DNA of 64,000 nucleotides. Origin: DASUPK01 sp963695675 (GTDB lineage: Bacteria > Actinomycetota > Thermoleophilia > Solirubrobacterales > 70-9). Numbering within the stretch: position 1 is the first letter of the stretch; each line of letters begins with the position of its first letter. Positions 17,346-25,830 of this stretch are shown here, piece after piece. Made by a program: the position numbers and the translations under genes. The notes under the pieces were generated by a model that did not search any database, was not told where the DNA came from, and worked only from the letters and a program-made list of their open reading frames with translations. Where the stretch lies: contig CAVOGY010000007.1 of NCBI GenBank assembly GCA_963695675.1, positions 973,207-1,037,206 on the forward strand, given 5' to 3'.

Positions 17346-18971
17346 ATGGCCTCGATTACGAGCCGGGTTCTGTCGCCCGGCCAGCTGGAGCTAGTTGCCG
17401 ACCACGGGGAGGAGCGAACCGCGGTGCCGGGGGACGTTCTGTTCGCCGTCGGCGACGAGACCTACCCGTTCATCGCCATCCTCGAGGGCGAGGCGCGGAT
17501 CGAGGACGCGTCCGGGCGCGAGATCATCCGCCAGGGCGCCCCCGGCTTTCTCGGGGAGCTCAACCTGCTGACCGGCCAGCGCGTCTTCCTGACGGCCGTC
17601 GTGAGCAAGCCGATGCGCTACATCGCCGTCCCTCGGGAGGAGCTGCGCTCACTTCTCTTCGACCACCAGGATCTCGCAGACGTCGTGCTCTCCGCGTTCA
17701 TCGCCCGGCGCGAGGCGCTGCAGACTCGGGAGGGCGTCGGCCTGGAGGTGATCGGGCCGCGATCGTCCGAGCGCACGCGCGCGATCACGGAATGGCTGAG
17801 GGACGCCCGGATCCCATACCGGTGGCGCGACCCGGAGCGCGACGGAGACTCCGAGGCGGAGCAGTTGGTCGACGGCCTGCCGCCCGAGCTGCTGCCCATA
17901 GTTCGAATTCCCGGCGCCGAGGAGATGCAGGGCCCTACGAGCGGCGAACTCTCGCGTGCCCTCGGCATCGGGCTCGAGCTCGCCGACCGCGAGGAGGTCG
18001 ACCTGCTGATCGTCGGCGGAGGGCCGGCGGGGCTCGGCGCCGCCGTCTATGGGGCCTCCGAGGGACTGGACACGCTCGTGCTCGAGCGCAGCGTGCTGGG
18101 CGGGCAGGCCGGCTTCTCCCGTCGCATCGAGAACTACCTCGGCTTCCCCGGCGGGATCACCGGGGCCGATCTGATCAGCCGTGCCGTGACGCAGGCTCGC
18201 AAGTTCGGCGCGCGGACGGCGACGCCCTACGTCGCCGTCTCGCTCGAGGCCGACGGCGAGCGCCACGTGGTCCGCCTGGATCAGGGCAACGAGGTCTCGG
18301 CCCGTGCCATCGTGCTCGCGAACGGGGCGCAGTACCGCCGGCTGCCGGTCGAGGGACTGGCCGACTACGAGGGAATCAGCGTCTTCTATGCAGCGGGTCC
18401 TCCCGAGGCGAGGCGGTGTGGCGGGAGCCAGGTAGCCGTGGTCGGCGGCGGCAACTCTGCCGGTCAGGCGGCGATCTGGCTCGCGCGAGGGGGCGCCCTG
18501 GTGACGCTGCTGCATCGACGCGCCGATCTGAGCGAGACGATGTCCGACTACCTGATCCACGACCTCGAGCGGGCGGGCGTGCAGGTTCGCGACCGGAGCG
18601 AGATCGCGGAGCTGCACGGCTCGGACGGTGAGCTCGAGGCGGTGACGCTGGCCGACGGTGAGCGCCTTCCCTTCAGGGACCTCTTCCTCTTCCTCGGCGC
18701 CGAGCCGCACACGGACTGGCTCGGTGACAGCGTCGAGCGCGACGAGGACGGATTCCTGCTCACCGGGAACGCCGCCGGGAGCGACAACCTCCTGGAGACC
18801 AGTATCCCCGGCGTCTACGCGATCGGGGACGCGCGCTGCGGATCGACGAAGCGAGTGGCCGCGGCCGTCGGCGAGGGCGCGATGGTTATCCCCTTCGTCC
18901 ATCAGAGGATCGGCCCGAGGACCCACAGGGTCGCGGAGGAGCCGGCCGTCGCGGAGCCGCTTACGAGGTGA
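17346..18971 (+). CDS. Cyclic-nucleotide-domain / thioredoxin-reductase-like fusion
   Basis: A 541-residue fusion. Residues about 10-130 form a Crp-type cNMP-binding domain (GDVLFAVGDETYPFIAILEGEAR, FLGELNLLTGQ). A linker region follows, then from about residue 218 a two-dinucleotide flavoprotein of the NTR family: DLLIVGGGPAGLGAAVYGAS, GGQAGFSRRIENYLGFPGG, VAVVGGGNSAGQAAIWLARG, and ISIPGVYAIGDAR-like close. The redox CxxC expected after FYAA in true thioredoxin reductases is absent (only one Cys, in ARRCGG), so it is probably not a thioredoxin reductase. The start ATG is the first after palindrome A. Confidence 0.84.
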   Translation: MASITSRVLSPGQLELVADHGEERTAVPGDVLFAVGDETYPFIAILEGEARIEDASGREIIRQGAPGFLGELNLLTGQRVFLTAVVSKPMRYIAVPREELRSLLFDHQDLADVVLSAFIARREALQTREGVGLEVIGPRSSERTRAITEWLRDARIPYRWRDPERDGDSEAEQLVDGLPPELLPIVRIPGAEEMQGPTSGELSRALGIGLELADREEVDLLIVGGGPAGLGAAVYGASEGLDTLVLERSVLGGQAGFSRRIENYLGFPGGITGADLISRAVTQARKFGARTATPYVAVSLEADGERHVVRLDQGNEVSARAIVLANGAQYRRLPVEGLADYEGISVFYAAGPPEARRCGGSQVAVVGGGNSAGQAAIWLARGGALVTLLHRRADLSETMSDYLIHDLERAGVQVRDRSEIAELHGSDGELEAVTLADGERLPFRDLFLFLGAEPHTDWLGDSVERDEDGFLLTGNAAGSDNLLETSIPGVYAIGDARCGSTKRVAAAVGEGAMVIPFVHQRIGPRTHRVAEEPAVAEPLTR

Positions 18972-19353
18972 CCGCGCCGTTCGACGCGCTCGAGCCAGTG
19001 ACGCAGCTGATCCCAGGCCCACTCATCCAACCACGGAATCGTCGTCTCTGCGCGCGGCGGCCAAGTGGACCGCTGCTTTCCATGCAAAGCAGCAGTGATC
19101 CGAGTCGGGCCGAGCCGGGCGGTGACACCCGGCCAGGGCCTCGGTCTGGCCCAGTTTGGCCGTTAGGTGGCTGATCAGACGCTTGCCGGAAACGGGGCGT
19201 GCACGGCGACGCGGCATCGCCGCGATCGACATCCGGGCTCCGACAACCGCGTTCGCGAGGAAGCAGGTCTATCCCATGACGACCTCGCGCTCGTGCTCCT
19301 CGCGGCGGGTCCCGATGCTTCTGTCGAAATGAATGCAGGAGCCCACGCGATGC
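18972..19353. other. Intergenic stretch with one palindrome A
   Basis: I see no convincing gene in this 380-bp stretch between two convergent genes. It holds a perfect palindrome A in minus orientation and otherwise unremarkable sequence. Confidence 0.5.
19073..19092 (-). repeat. Palindrome A, perfect copy
   Basis: Same 20-mer as at 17284-17303, minus orientation, with no SnoaL-like gene behind it. The two copies flank the cNMP/flavoprotein gene in the same orientation. Confidence 0.85.
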
Positions 19354-20793
19354 CTAGTAGGTGGCCCCTGCTGTCCGACCGCGCCCGGCGAGGAACTCGG
19401 CTTCGGCCTGGCCCAGCGGCGTCGCGGGCGCCTCGCCGTGCAGGTACTCCGCGGCGATCGCGCCCCAGTCTGCGCCAGCGCGCAGCTGCCCTAGGACCAC
19501 GGCGACGATGCCGTGCATCCGCCGGATCAGGATCGCCTCCGCTGGCAGCGTGAATTGGTTCACCTGGATCCTCATCGCGGCCCGCTCCTCCGGGTCCGGC
19601 CGTTCACGATCGCGGTCGCGGCGGTCGACGGCGGAGAAGCGGCGCTCGCCCGGGACCGCGTACCACTTGATCGCCATTCTCATTAGCCTCAGCGCGAAAT
19701 CGGCGTCCACGGCATCTGCGCGGCTCGCCGGCAGATAGCCGCCCGCGCGCAGTGCCGCCTTGAGGGTCTCCGCGTCCCCATTCCGCACGGCGAGAGCGAT
19801 CGCCCGCTCGGCGGCCAGGCGCGCGGCGTCGACGCGGCGCACAAGGCCGAAGTCGAGGAAGCACACCCGACCGTCGGGACACAGCAGGTAGTTGCCGGGG
19901 TGAGGGTCCCCGAGCGCGATGCGGTCGCGATAAAGCAACCCGAAGTAGAGCCGAAAGACGATCTCGGCGTAGCGATCGCGCTGCACCTCATCGGCTCGGC
20001 GGACCGCCTCGAAGCGCTCGCCCTCGACGTACTCGGACACGAGCACGCGCCGGGTCGAAAGGCTCGTGTCGATTCGCGGCACACGGACGTACGGATGTCC
20101 TCGCAGCAGCCGCCCGACGCGGCGCTGGTTCTGGGCCTCGAGCTCGTAGTCGAGTTCCTCGCCGATCCGCTCGCGCATCTCCGCGGCGAGCGCCTTGGCG
20201 TCCAGGCCCGGGGCGAGCCGCTTCACGAGAGGCAGCAGCATCATCGCGTTGCGCAGATCCGTGTCGACCGCCTCCGCCACCCCGGGGTACTGGATCTTCA
20301 CGGCCACGTCGTCGCCGTCGATCGTCGTGGCGCGATGGACCTGACCGATCGATGCCGCTGCGAACGCATGCTCTTCGAAGTCGCGGAACACGCGCTCGAG
20401 CGGACCGCCGAACTCCTGGCGCATCAGCTTCTCGAGGTCAGCGAACCGCACAGGCGCGACGTCGTCGCGGAGCGCCGCGAGCCTCCGTTGCAGCTCGTCC
20501 CGCTCGTCCTCGGGAAGGCCGTCGAACTCGACCATCGAGATCATCTGACCGACCTTCATCGCCGCGCCACGCATCTGCCCGAGCTGGTCGACGAGCTGCC
20601 CGACCAGCGCCGCGGTGCGCTCTTTCTGGGCCGCCGCAGCGCGCTCAGGCGTCCGGACCCGGTTGGCGGTTCGCATCCCGGCCCAGCGCAGGCCCTGCCC
20701 CGTCACGAGCCCGCCGACACGCGCCGTCCGGGCGAGTCGGCCTTTGGGCAGCCTTCCCGCCTCTCGGAGTGAATCTTCGTCCTGCGTACCCAT
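19354..20793 (-). CDS. AarF/UbiB (ABC1) family protein kinase-like
   Basis: A 479-residue atypical kinase of the UbiB/ABC1 family. Visible motifs: the family's KxGQ signature in AAMKVGQMIS (about residue 80), Ala-rich SIGQVHRA, the VAVKIQYPGV Lys strand, the catalytic GDPHPGNYLLCPDGRV, and metal-binding FLDFGLVRR. Members support quinone or lipid metabolism and bind ATP; direct protein phosphorylation is doubtful. Length is normal. It stands alone, divergent from a gene-poor stretch. Confidence 0.88.
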   Translation of the reverse strand: MGTQDEDSLREAGRLPKGRLARTARVGGLVTGQGLRWAGMRTANRVRTPERAAAAQKERTAALVGQLVDQLGQMRGAAMKVGQMISMVEFDGLPEDERDELQRRLAALRDDVAPVRFADLEKLMRQEFGGPLERVFRDFEEHAFAAASIGQVHRATTIDGDDVAVKIQYPGVAEAVDTDLRNAMMLLPLVKRLAPGLDAKALAAEMRERIGEELDYELEAQNQRRVGRLLRGHPYVRVPRIDTSLSTRRVLVSEYVEGERFEAVRRADEVQRDRYAEIVFRLYFGLLYRDRIALGDPHPGNYLLCPDGRVCFLDFGLVRRVDAARLAAERAIALAVRNGDAETLKAALRAGGYLPASRADAVDADFALRLMRMAIKWYAVPGERRFSAVDRRDRDRERPDPEERAAMRIQVNQFTLPAEAILIRRMHGIVAVVLGQLRAGADWGAIAAEYLHGEAPATPLGQAEAEFLAGRGRTAGATY

Positions 20794-21147
20794 TGACCGA
20801 GCCTAGCGGGGGTCTGGATTCGGAACGAAAGGAGGACTCACGTCCGGGATAGCCGCTTCCCGCCCATCCCCAATAGCAGGACGACTGCTGGTCCCCCTCT
20901 GCGAGCGATAGCCATCGCGCTGTCCGGCGGGCTCTGAGTGCCGGGAGGAACTTGCAGCGCAGCAGCGCGACCACCATGCAGTGCTCGCGCCGCCGACCGG
21001 GTCAAGCCGGAGGGAACGGAATCCCCGTGGCGGAGGCGGTCGTCGACGTGCGCTGACGTTCGTTGACGCGACTGCTGCGGTCTCGAGACGTCGCGCCTAG
21101 CGTCGAGACGCGTGTCGGCCGCGAATTTGGTTCTACCAAGCCAAAAG

Positions 21148-21210
21148 CGGAGAGCGAGGGATTCGCACCCTCGGGCGACGTTACCGCCGCCAACGGTTTT
21201 CGAGACCGTT
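21148..21210 (-). pseudogene. tRNA-Ser(CGA) 3' fragment
   Basis: On the minus strand the sequence runs anticodon arm (ACGGT CTCGAAA ACCGT, anticodon CGA), long variable arm (GGCGGCGGTAACGTCGCC), T arm (GAGGG TGCGAAT CCCTC) and acceptor GCTCTCC. The D arm and the 5' acceptor strand GGAGAGC are missing. Integrases often use exactly this anticodon-to-3'-end part as attachment core, so I infer a left-over att site rather than a working tRNA. Confidence 0.72.
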
Positions 21211-21286
21211 TCGTATTGGCGATCCGTGGCGCCCCATCCTGCTTGTTGCTGGTTTGCGCGAGAAGCAGGAGTGCAGCGTCAAACCG

Positions 21287-21330
21287 CTGCTTTCCATGCA
21301 AAGCGGAAAGCCGCTTCTCGTCCAAAGCGG
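21287..21330 (-). repeat. Palindromes B and A in tandem
   Basis: In minus orientation: B (CCGCTTTGGACGAGAAGCGG, perfect stem), a 4-nt gap, then A with one stem change. This B-then-A order recurs at 21860, 49020, 54576 and 58542. Confidence 0.8.
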
Positions 21331-21358
21331 CGCCAGGAGATCCCGACCGGTCGCGCTG

Positions 21359-21787
21359 CTACTCGGGGAGCGTCTCGCCCGAGCCGCCTAGCTCTTCGGG
21401 GTAGTCCTTGAGCTTGGGGAGGCCATCCTTCATGGGCAGCACTGTCGACTCGTAATTGACGTGCACCCCGGGTTCAAACGGAAATTCAGGGATCGTCGCC
21501 GCGTAGACGTCGACCAGACCCCACTGCGGGTGCCGGGTCAGCAGATGGCCACCGCAGGCCTTGCACCACTGCCGGTAGCTCCGCTCGTGCTTGTTGTACT
21601 CGCCGATCTGGTCTTCTCCCTGGGTCACCTTGACCGCCTCGGGCTTCCAGAGCGTGAATGCGTTGACCGGGCCGGCGGACCAGCTCCTACAGGCGGCGCA
21701 ATGGCAGTAGCCAGCGCCCTCCGGATCGCCCGTGACTTCAATCGTGACGGCGCCGCAGTAGCACTGCCCTTCGTAAGGTCTTTTCAT
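21359..21787 (-). CDS. GFA-family zinc protein
   Basis: A 142-residue member of the GFA family (glutathione-dependent formaldehyde-activating enzyme fold). Zinc-binding Cys sets are intact: QCYCGAVTIEV near the start, YCHCAACRSW, and WCKACGGHLLTRHP. Most members are not proven formaldehyde enzymes, so no reaction is assigned. It is preceded by a 12-codon leader frame that is a relic of a SnoaL-like start; the gene's ATG lies 6 nt after that leader's stop, with GAGCCAGG between. Confidence 0.82.
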   Translation of the reverse strand: MKRPYEGQCYCGAVTIEVTGDPEGAGYCHCAACRSWSAGPVNAFTLWKPEAVKVTQGEDQIGEYNKHERSYRQWCKACGGHLLTRHPQWGLVDVYAATIPEFPFEPGVHVNYESTVLPMKDGLPKLKDYPEELGGSGETLPE

Positions 21788-21793
21788 CCTGGC

Positions 21794-21832
21794 TCATGAG
21801 TTCTCCGTTCGCTCGAGGTCTCGTCGTGACAT
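21794..21832 (-). CDS. 12-codon leader frame (relic SnoaL start) upstream of GFA gene
   Basis: ATG followed by SRRDLERTENS and a stop. The ATG sits 9 nt after a GATACT -10, as in the SnoaL cassettes. It is probably a decayed SnoaL-like 5' end, but if the promoter still works it would be translated ahead of the GFA gene and could couple to it. Confidence 0.35.
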   Translation of the reverse strand: MSRRDLERTENS

Positions 21833-21869
21833 AGCCCAGGCAGTATCCCGCTCAAACCGCCGCTTCCCA
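21830..21869 (-). promoter_or_regulatory. SnoaL-cassette promoter reused by the GFA gene
   Basis: TGGGAA, a 16-bp spacer, GATACT, then 9 nt to ATG. Elsewhere the same unit drives SnoaL-like genes with a 17-bp spacer. Here the gene behind it is unrelated. Confidence 0.5.
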
Positions 21870-21903
21870 TGCAAAGCGGAGAGCTGCTTCTCGTCCAAAG
21901 CGG
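21860..21903 (-). repeat. Palindromes B and A in tandem
   Basis: Minus orientation; B is CCGCTTTGGACGAGAAGCAG and A is CCGCTTTGCATGGGAAGCGG. Stem changes are compensated (CCGCTT/AAGCGG), which supports selection for the hairpin rather than chance. Confidence 0.78.
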
Positions 21904-22202
21904 CTATTCCGGGAACTCCCAGTCCCCAGCAGCCGAAACTCCCGCTTGCACGCGAAACCGCTAGTGCCTTCATCCGAGAAACGGCTGCGATGGGCCGCAA
22001 TGGAACTATGCAGCCTACGATGAGCCGCCTATGTAGGAGCGGGCCGAGCAAGGTCGGTCGCGAGCGTGATGACGGCGCCCACATTCGGTGCAGCACGAGC
22101 GTGCAATCAGCCTGGAAGGCGCGTTCTGCTTGCGGGACTGTGTACGGACCCGATGCGCCAGCGACTTGAATTTCACGCGCTCTCCTTCCGAAAGGATCGC
22201 CC

Positions 22203-22667
22203 GTGACGAAGATTCGTGTGGTTTCCGAGACCACCGTCCCGCCGGACCGCGTCCTCTACGCTGCGCGCGACTTCACCGAGCGCCGTGCGGATATCTTCCC
22301 CGCGGTCTCCGTCTCGAAGCTCGAGGTCCACACCCGAGGCGAGACCTCCGCGGATGTGACCGAGGGAACCCGAGCTGGCATTGGCGACAACTGGGAACGC
22401 TGCGACTACGACTGGTCGAGGCCGGACTCGGTGAAGGCGACGGTCAAGGAATCCAACGTCTACGCGGTCCCCGGCAGCAGCTGGGAAATCAAGGCGACCC
22501 CGACCGACAGCGGCAGCCGGGTCGAGATGATCTGGATCCGCGAGTTCCGGCGGAGTGCGCGCGGTCGGATTTTCGGCACCGCGTTCCGCCTGCTCGGCAA
22601 CCGCATCTTCAGCAAGTACGGCCGGGACATCGTCAGGAACCTCGAGAAGGTTGAAGCCCGGACATAG
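22203..22667 (+). CDS. SRPBCC-fold protein (polyketide-cyclase-like)
   Basis: A 154-residue protein with the START/SRPBCC pattern: an N-terminal strand VVSETTVPPDRVLYAARDFTERR, a middle DYDWSRPDSVKATV strand, and a long C-terminal helix FGTAFRLLGNRIFSKYGRDIVRNLEKVE. The family binds hydrophobic ligands. GTG start with GAAAGGATC just upstream. It converges on the methyltransferase gene. Ligand unknown. Confidence 0.75.
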   Translation: MTKIRVVSETTVPPDRVLYAARDFTERRADIFPAVSVSKLEVHTRGETSADVTEGTRAGIGDNWERCDYDWSRPDSVKATVKESNVYAVPGSSWEIKATPTDSGSRVEMIWIREFRRSARGRIFGTAFRLLGNRIFSKYGRDIVRNLEKVEART

Positions 22668-22686
22668 CTGCTCGGACTAGTAGGCG

Positions 22687-23439
22687 TCAAGCCGCGCCGC
22701 GCGCCACCCAGGCCTTCGCCGAGACTACGAACGGTGGCTCCGGCAGCCTCTCCCTGCAGAGCTCGCGCAATGCCGTGCGCCGATCGGGCTCGAGGCCGGC
22801 GACGTGCGCACCCGACGGGGCGACGCCGAGCGTGAACGGCTCCCACCAGTCCTCGAACGTGGCGTGCTCGACGTCCACCGCGACGGCGCTGTCGACGATG
22901 TCGCCGATTCCAGCCGCGCGAAAGAGGTCGGCCAGGTGGCCGGCCCTGCTGCCGGGGCAGACAGACCCAGTCTCGACCTCAGGATCGAGCGCTTGGGCGG
23001 CATCCCAGAACGGACCGATCGGGCCGCCGTCGGTGAAGTCCCACACGCATGCGGCGACGACGCCGCCGTCCCGCGTCACCCTCGCCATCTCGCGGAGGCC
23101 TGCGACCGGATCGTCCATGACGTTGACCACGAGCTGGGCGAGCGTCGCATCGAAGCAGCCTCCTTCGAACGGCAGATCCTCAGCCGGCGCGCGGATGACC
23201 TGGACTCCGGGATGGCGGCCGCGTAGGGCCGCGACGAATTCCTCGGACGGGTCGACCGCCGTGACCCGTCCCGGCCTGGCCCTCCGGGCGAGCTCCGCGG
23301 TCAGCGCACCGGGGCCGCATCCGACGTCGAGGACCCGGCCGTCGAGCGGGAGTCCGGCGAAATCGGCGAAGGGCACCGCCAGCGGCCTCGAGTAGCGGCC
23401 CATGAACCGGTCATAGGCATCGGCATCGCTCAAGCTCAC
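22687..23439 (-). CDS. SAM-dependent methyltransferase, class I (copy 1)
   Basis: A 250-residue methyltransferase with motif I VLDVGCGPGALTAELARR, acidic AVDPSEEF, and post-motif ATLAQLVVNVMDDPVAGLREMARV. It starts by overlapping the TfoX stop as ATGA, so the two are coupled. A close relative lies 2 kb further on (24898-25702). Substrate unknown. Confidence 0.84.
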   Translation of the reverse strand: MSLSDADAYDRFMGRYSRPLAVPFADFAGLPLDGRVLDVGCGPGALTAELARRARPGRVTAVDPSEEFVAALRGRHPGVQVIRAPAEDLPFEGGCFDATLAQLVVNVMDDPVAGLREMARVTRDGGVVAACVWDFTDGGPIGPFWDAAQALDPEVETGSVCPGSRAGHLADLFRAAGIGDIVDSAVAVDVEHATFEDWWEPFTLGVAPSGAHVAGLEPDRRTALRELCRERLPEPPFVVSAKAWVARGAA

Positions 23440-23789
23440 TTCTTCTCCTTCGGCGGCAACGCGCGGGCGAAAGCGACGCTCTGCATAGCCCAGGGCTCGA
23501 GCGCTCGCTTCGTGGAGACCGACTCGGCATCAACCCGAAGCCAGCCCTTCATCTCGCGTCCGCGCATCTCAAACGGTCGCGCACCGGGCTTGGCGAGGAG
23601 AGCCTCGGTCTCCTCCTTGGAGCAGTGGATCATCAGGCCACCCTCGCCGCTGACCCCCACCGCCATGTGGCCGTCGATCATGAAGCCGATGCCGCCGAAC
23701 ATCTTCTGCTCGGTGTAGCCGTCCTCGGAGGCGATCAGCTCGCGGATCCGGTTGGCGAGATCCTCGTCGTAAGCCATCGTGACAATCAT
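23436..23789 (-). CDS. TfoX N-terminal-domain protein
   Basis: A 117-residue protein with the TfoX_N pattern: RIRELIASEDGYTEQKMFGGIGFMIDGHMAVGVSGEGGLMIHCS, a Lys-rich tail, and no C-terminal domain. In gamma-proteobacteria TfoX promotes competence; stand-alone N domains in actinobacteria have no known role. An internal Met four codons in (MAYDEDL) could be the real start. Coupled to the methyltransferase downstream. Confidence 0.82.
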   Translation of the reverse strand: MIVTMAYDEDLANRIRELIASEDGYTEQKMFGGIGFMIDGHMAVGVSGEGGLMIHCSKEETEALLAKPGARPFEMRGREMKGWLRVDAESVSTKRALEPWAMQSVAFARALPPKEKK

Positions 23790-23937
23790 GGCGCATGGGG
23801 CCTTGACGCCGATAATCGGGCTTCGCCTGCTCGCCCTCGCCGCCGGGCTTCGGCATAACGCCGAGATCGGTCAACCTGGCCTGTGTTTCAGCGCCTACGG
23901 CCACAAATTCGGAATCAACCATCTAGTCCAGAAACAG

Positions 23938-24000
23938 CCGCTTCTCGTCCAAAGCGCTACTCCGCCAGCCCGGTGGCTTCGAGGGCCTCGACCCTCCCGT
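23938..24000 (-). pseudogene. SnoaL-like 3' end plus palindrome B
   Basis: On the minus strand the frame ends RVEALEATGLAE then stop, the signature tail of the SnoaL cassettes, followed immediately by palindrome B. The rest of the gene is gone. Confidence 0.65.
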
Positions 24001-24147
24001 CGTCCGCCGTACAGACGCAACCCAGCGTCTCGGCGACCAGGCATGCCCACCACTGTCCGGACAGAGATGACTTGTCCACGGCGCCCGATCCGGCATAGGG
24101 TGGACCCGGAAGTTGTTTTGGGGCCCAAGAGAGAGAAGGAGTGGTAC

Positions 24148-24540
24148 ATGGCAGAGCAGGATGTGGAGAACCTTCGCGGCGCATATGACAGCTTCAACGC
24201 AGGCAACCCACAGACCGTGTTGGACCTGATGGCGCCCGACGTCGAGTGGATCGAGCCCGGCGGAGGCAATTCGGCCTCGGGGACGTTCAGCGGGCCCGAG
24301 AGCGTGGCAGCCGATGTGTTCAGCACGATCCCGGCGAACTTCGATGAGTTCTCCGTGAACCCGGAGAAGTTCGAGGACCAGGGCGAAACGGTGGTCGTCA
24401 CCGGCCGCTTCCAGGGGAAGGCGAAGAGCGGCGCAAACCTCGACACGCCCTTCGAGCACGTCTGGGACTTCGACGCTGGCAAGGTCAAACGGTTCAACAA
24501 CGACGTGGACCAAGAGGCCTGGACTGCCGCCTGGAGCTGA
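24148..24540 (+). CDS. NTF2/SnoaL-like protein (divergent type)
   Basis: A 130-residue NTF2-fold protein: MAEQDVENLRGAYDSFNAGN, LMAPDVEWIEPGG, GPESVAADVFSTIPANF, and FEHVWDFDAGKVKRFNNDVD. It lacks the EALEAAGL tail and the palindrome/promoter unit, and instead has a ribosome site (AGAAGGAG) 7 nt before the ATG, so it belongs to the wider ketosteroid-isomerase-like family rather than to the cassettes. A terminator follows. Confidence 0.8.
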   Translation: MAEQDVENLRGAYDSFNAGNPQTVLDLMAPDVEWIEPGGGNSASGTFSGPESVAADVFSTIPANFDEFSVNPEKFEDQGETVVVTGRFQGKAKSGANLDTPFEHVWDFDAGKVKRFNNDVDQEAWTAAWS

Positions 24541-24549
24541 AACGCGGAG

Positions 24550-24572
24550 GCCCGGCGGCAAAGCCGCCGGGC
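24550..24572 (+). terminator. Hairpin terminator
   Basis: GCCCGGCGGC pairs perfectly with GCCGCCGGGC around AAA, 9 nt after the stop, followed by CCCCTT. Confidence 0.75.
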
Positions 24573-24654
24573 CCCTTGGCATCGCGTCCCCTGTCGAGTT
24601 CGCTGTCTTCCTTGGCGTCGGCGGAGCCGCCGCGATAGGCGAGCGCCGTGTCGA

Positions 24655-24765
24655 AGAGCGCTCTTCCATGCAAGCGGCGGTTGATTGAGGCGCTCAGGCC
24701 TTCTTCGATAGCTCTAGGCGTCACGTCTCCGACAGCCCGGCGGCTTTTAGGGCCTGGTCAGGCGC
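24655..24765 (-). pseudogene. Degenerate palindrome A and SnoaL 3' scrap
   Basis: TCTTCCATGCAAGCGG is a worn palindrome A, and GCCGCCGGGCTGTCGGAG on the minus strand is the conserved SnoaL 3' end. Nothing else is recognisable between 24573 and 24897. Confidence 0.5.
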
Positions 24766-24897
24766 GTCGGGGCTGGGCAACACTGAGCGATCCGAGGCCG
24801 ATCTGGTACCGCTCGCTTCTCGCGCTAAGCGGAAGCGAATCGGTTCTGGCTCGAAGCTGACTAATCACGAATACTGCTTGCTTTAGCCCGGTGTGCG

Positions 24898-25702
24898 TCA
24901 GCCGTGGACTTCGCCGGCCACCGCCCAAGCGCGCGCAGTCAGCTCGAATGGATTGTCTCCAGCCTGGAGGCGTTGGCGGAAAGCGGCTCGAAGGGCGGCT
25001 TGGAGGTCCTCATCGAGCGACTTGCAGAACGTCGCCGGCAGGGCCAACGCCGGTCGGCAACGGCGACCATAGATCCTCGAAGTCCGTGTAGTTCGCGCTG
25101 GCAACGAGTGAGCCAAACCGAACGGAGTCGAGGTCGGCTGCGCGCCACAAGTCTGCCAGCTCGCCTTCGCCGCACCAGGCCATCACGACGCCCTCATCGG
25201 AGGCGGCGGCGCGTTCGGGAGCGATCTCGCGGGCGGCGTCCCAGAATGCGCGCAGCAGTGTCATCTCACCCCCGTAGTCCCACACACACGAGGCGACCAC
25301 TCCCCCCGGGCGTGTCACACGGGCCATTTCGCGCACCCCGGCCTCGGGATCGCCCATGAAGTTGACCACCAGTTGCGAAAGGGTGGCGTCGAACGTTCCA
25401 TCCGCAAACGGCAGCGCCTCGGCCGGAGCCTCAACCACGTCGACGCCGGGCAACCGCGTCTGGCATGCCTCGACGAACGGGGTCGATGGGTCTGCCGCCG
25501 AGACGCTCGCCGCCCCGAGCTGGTCCACAAGCGCGGCCGACAGGGCACCCGGCCCACAACCGACGTCGAGCGCGCGCATCCCGGGCTTGACACCGGCAAA
25601 GCCGGCCAACGCCGATGCGAGGGAAGGGCCATAGCGCCCCACGAAGCGGTCGTAGGCGTCTGCCGATGCGTGGAAGGTTTCGGCACCTGGCATCGCCGCC
25701 AC
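24898..25702 (-). pseudogene. SAM-dependent methyltransferase (copy 2), one frameshift
   Basis: The frame opens with ADAYDRFVGRYGPSLASALAGFAG, motif I ALDVGCGPGALSAAL and LSQLVVNFMGDPEAGVREMAR, matching the methyltransferase at 22687-23439 along its length. It stops early after GVGPAGDVLQVAR, but a +1 shift near 25032 restores the expected tail FCKSLDEDLQAALRAAFRQR to ELTARAWAVAGEVHG. A single inserted base explains it. Either a fresh pseudogene or a sequence error; full length would be about 268 residues. Confidence 0.72.
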
Positions 25703-25783
25703 GAGGCTAACTCACCGGGCCACGTTCAAACCGCCCGGAGAGTCGCTTCTCCTCTCCTGAAAGGAGGAGCCTTCGGGCAGCAC

Positions 25784-25830
25784 CCCTTTGCATGGAAAGC
25801 AGCACTCCGTCGAGAGATACTGCGTGGGCG
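25784..25830 (+). promoter_or_regulatory. Half palindrome A plus SnoaL-cassette promoter
   Basis: TTTGCATGGAAAGCAG is present but the left stem arm is lost. TGGAAA, 17 bp, GATACT, 9 bp, ATG. No ribosome site lies before the ATG, so a leaderless transcript is inferred. Confidence 0.6.

Larger units (their letters stand above)
20794..21358. other. Gene-free stretch with tRNA-Ser fragment and palindromes
   Basis: About 560 bp without a plausible gene. It contains a truncated tRNA-Ser and a tandem palindrome pair, which together suggest a site where mobile DNA has come and gone. Confidence 0.55.
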
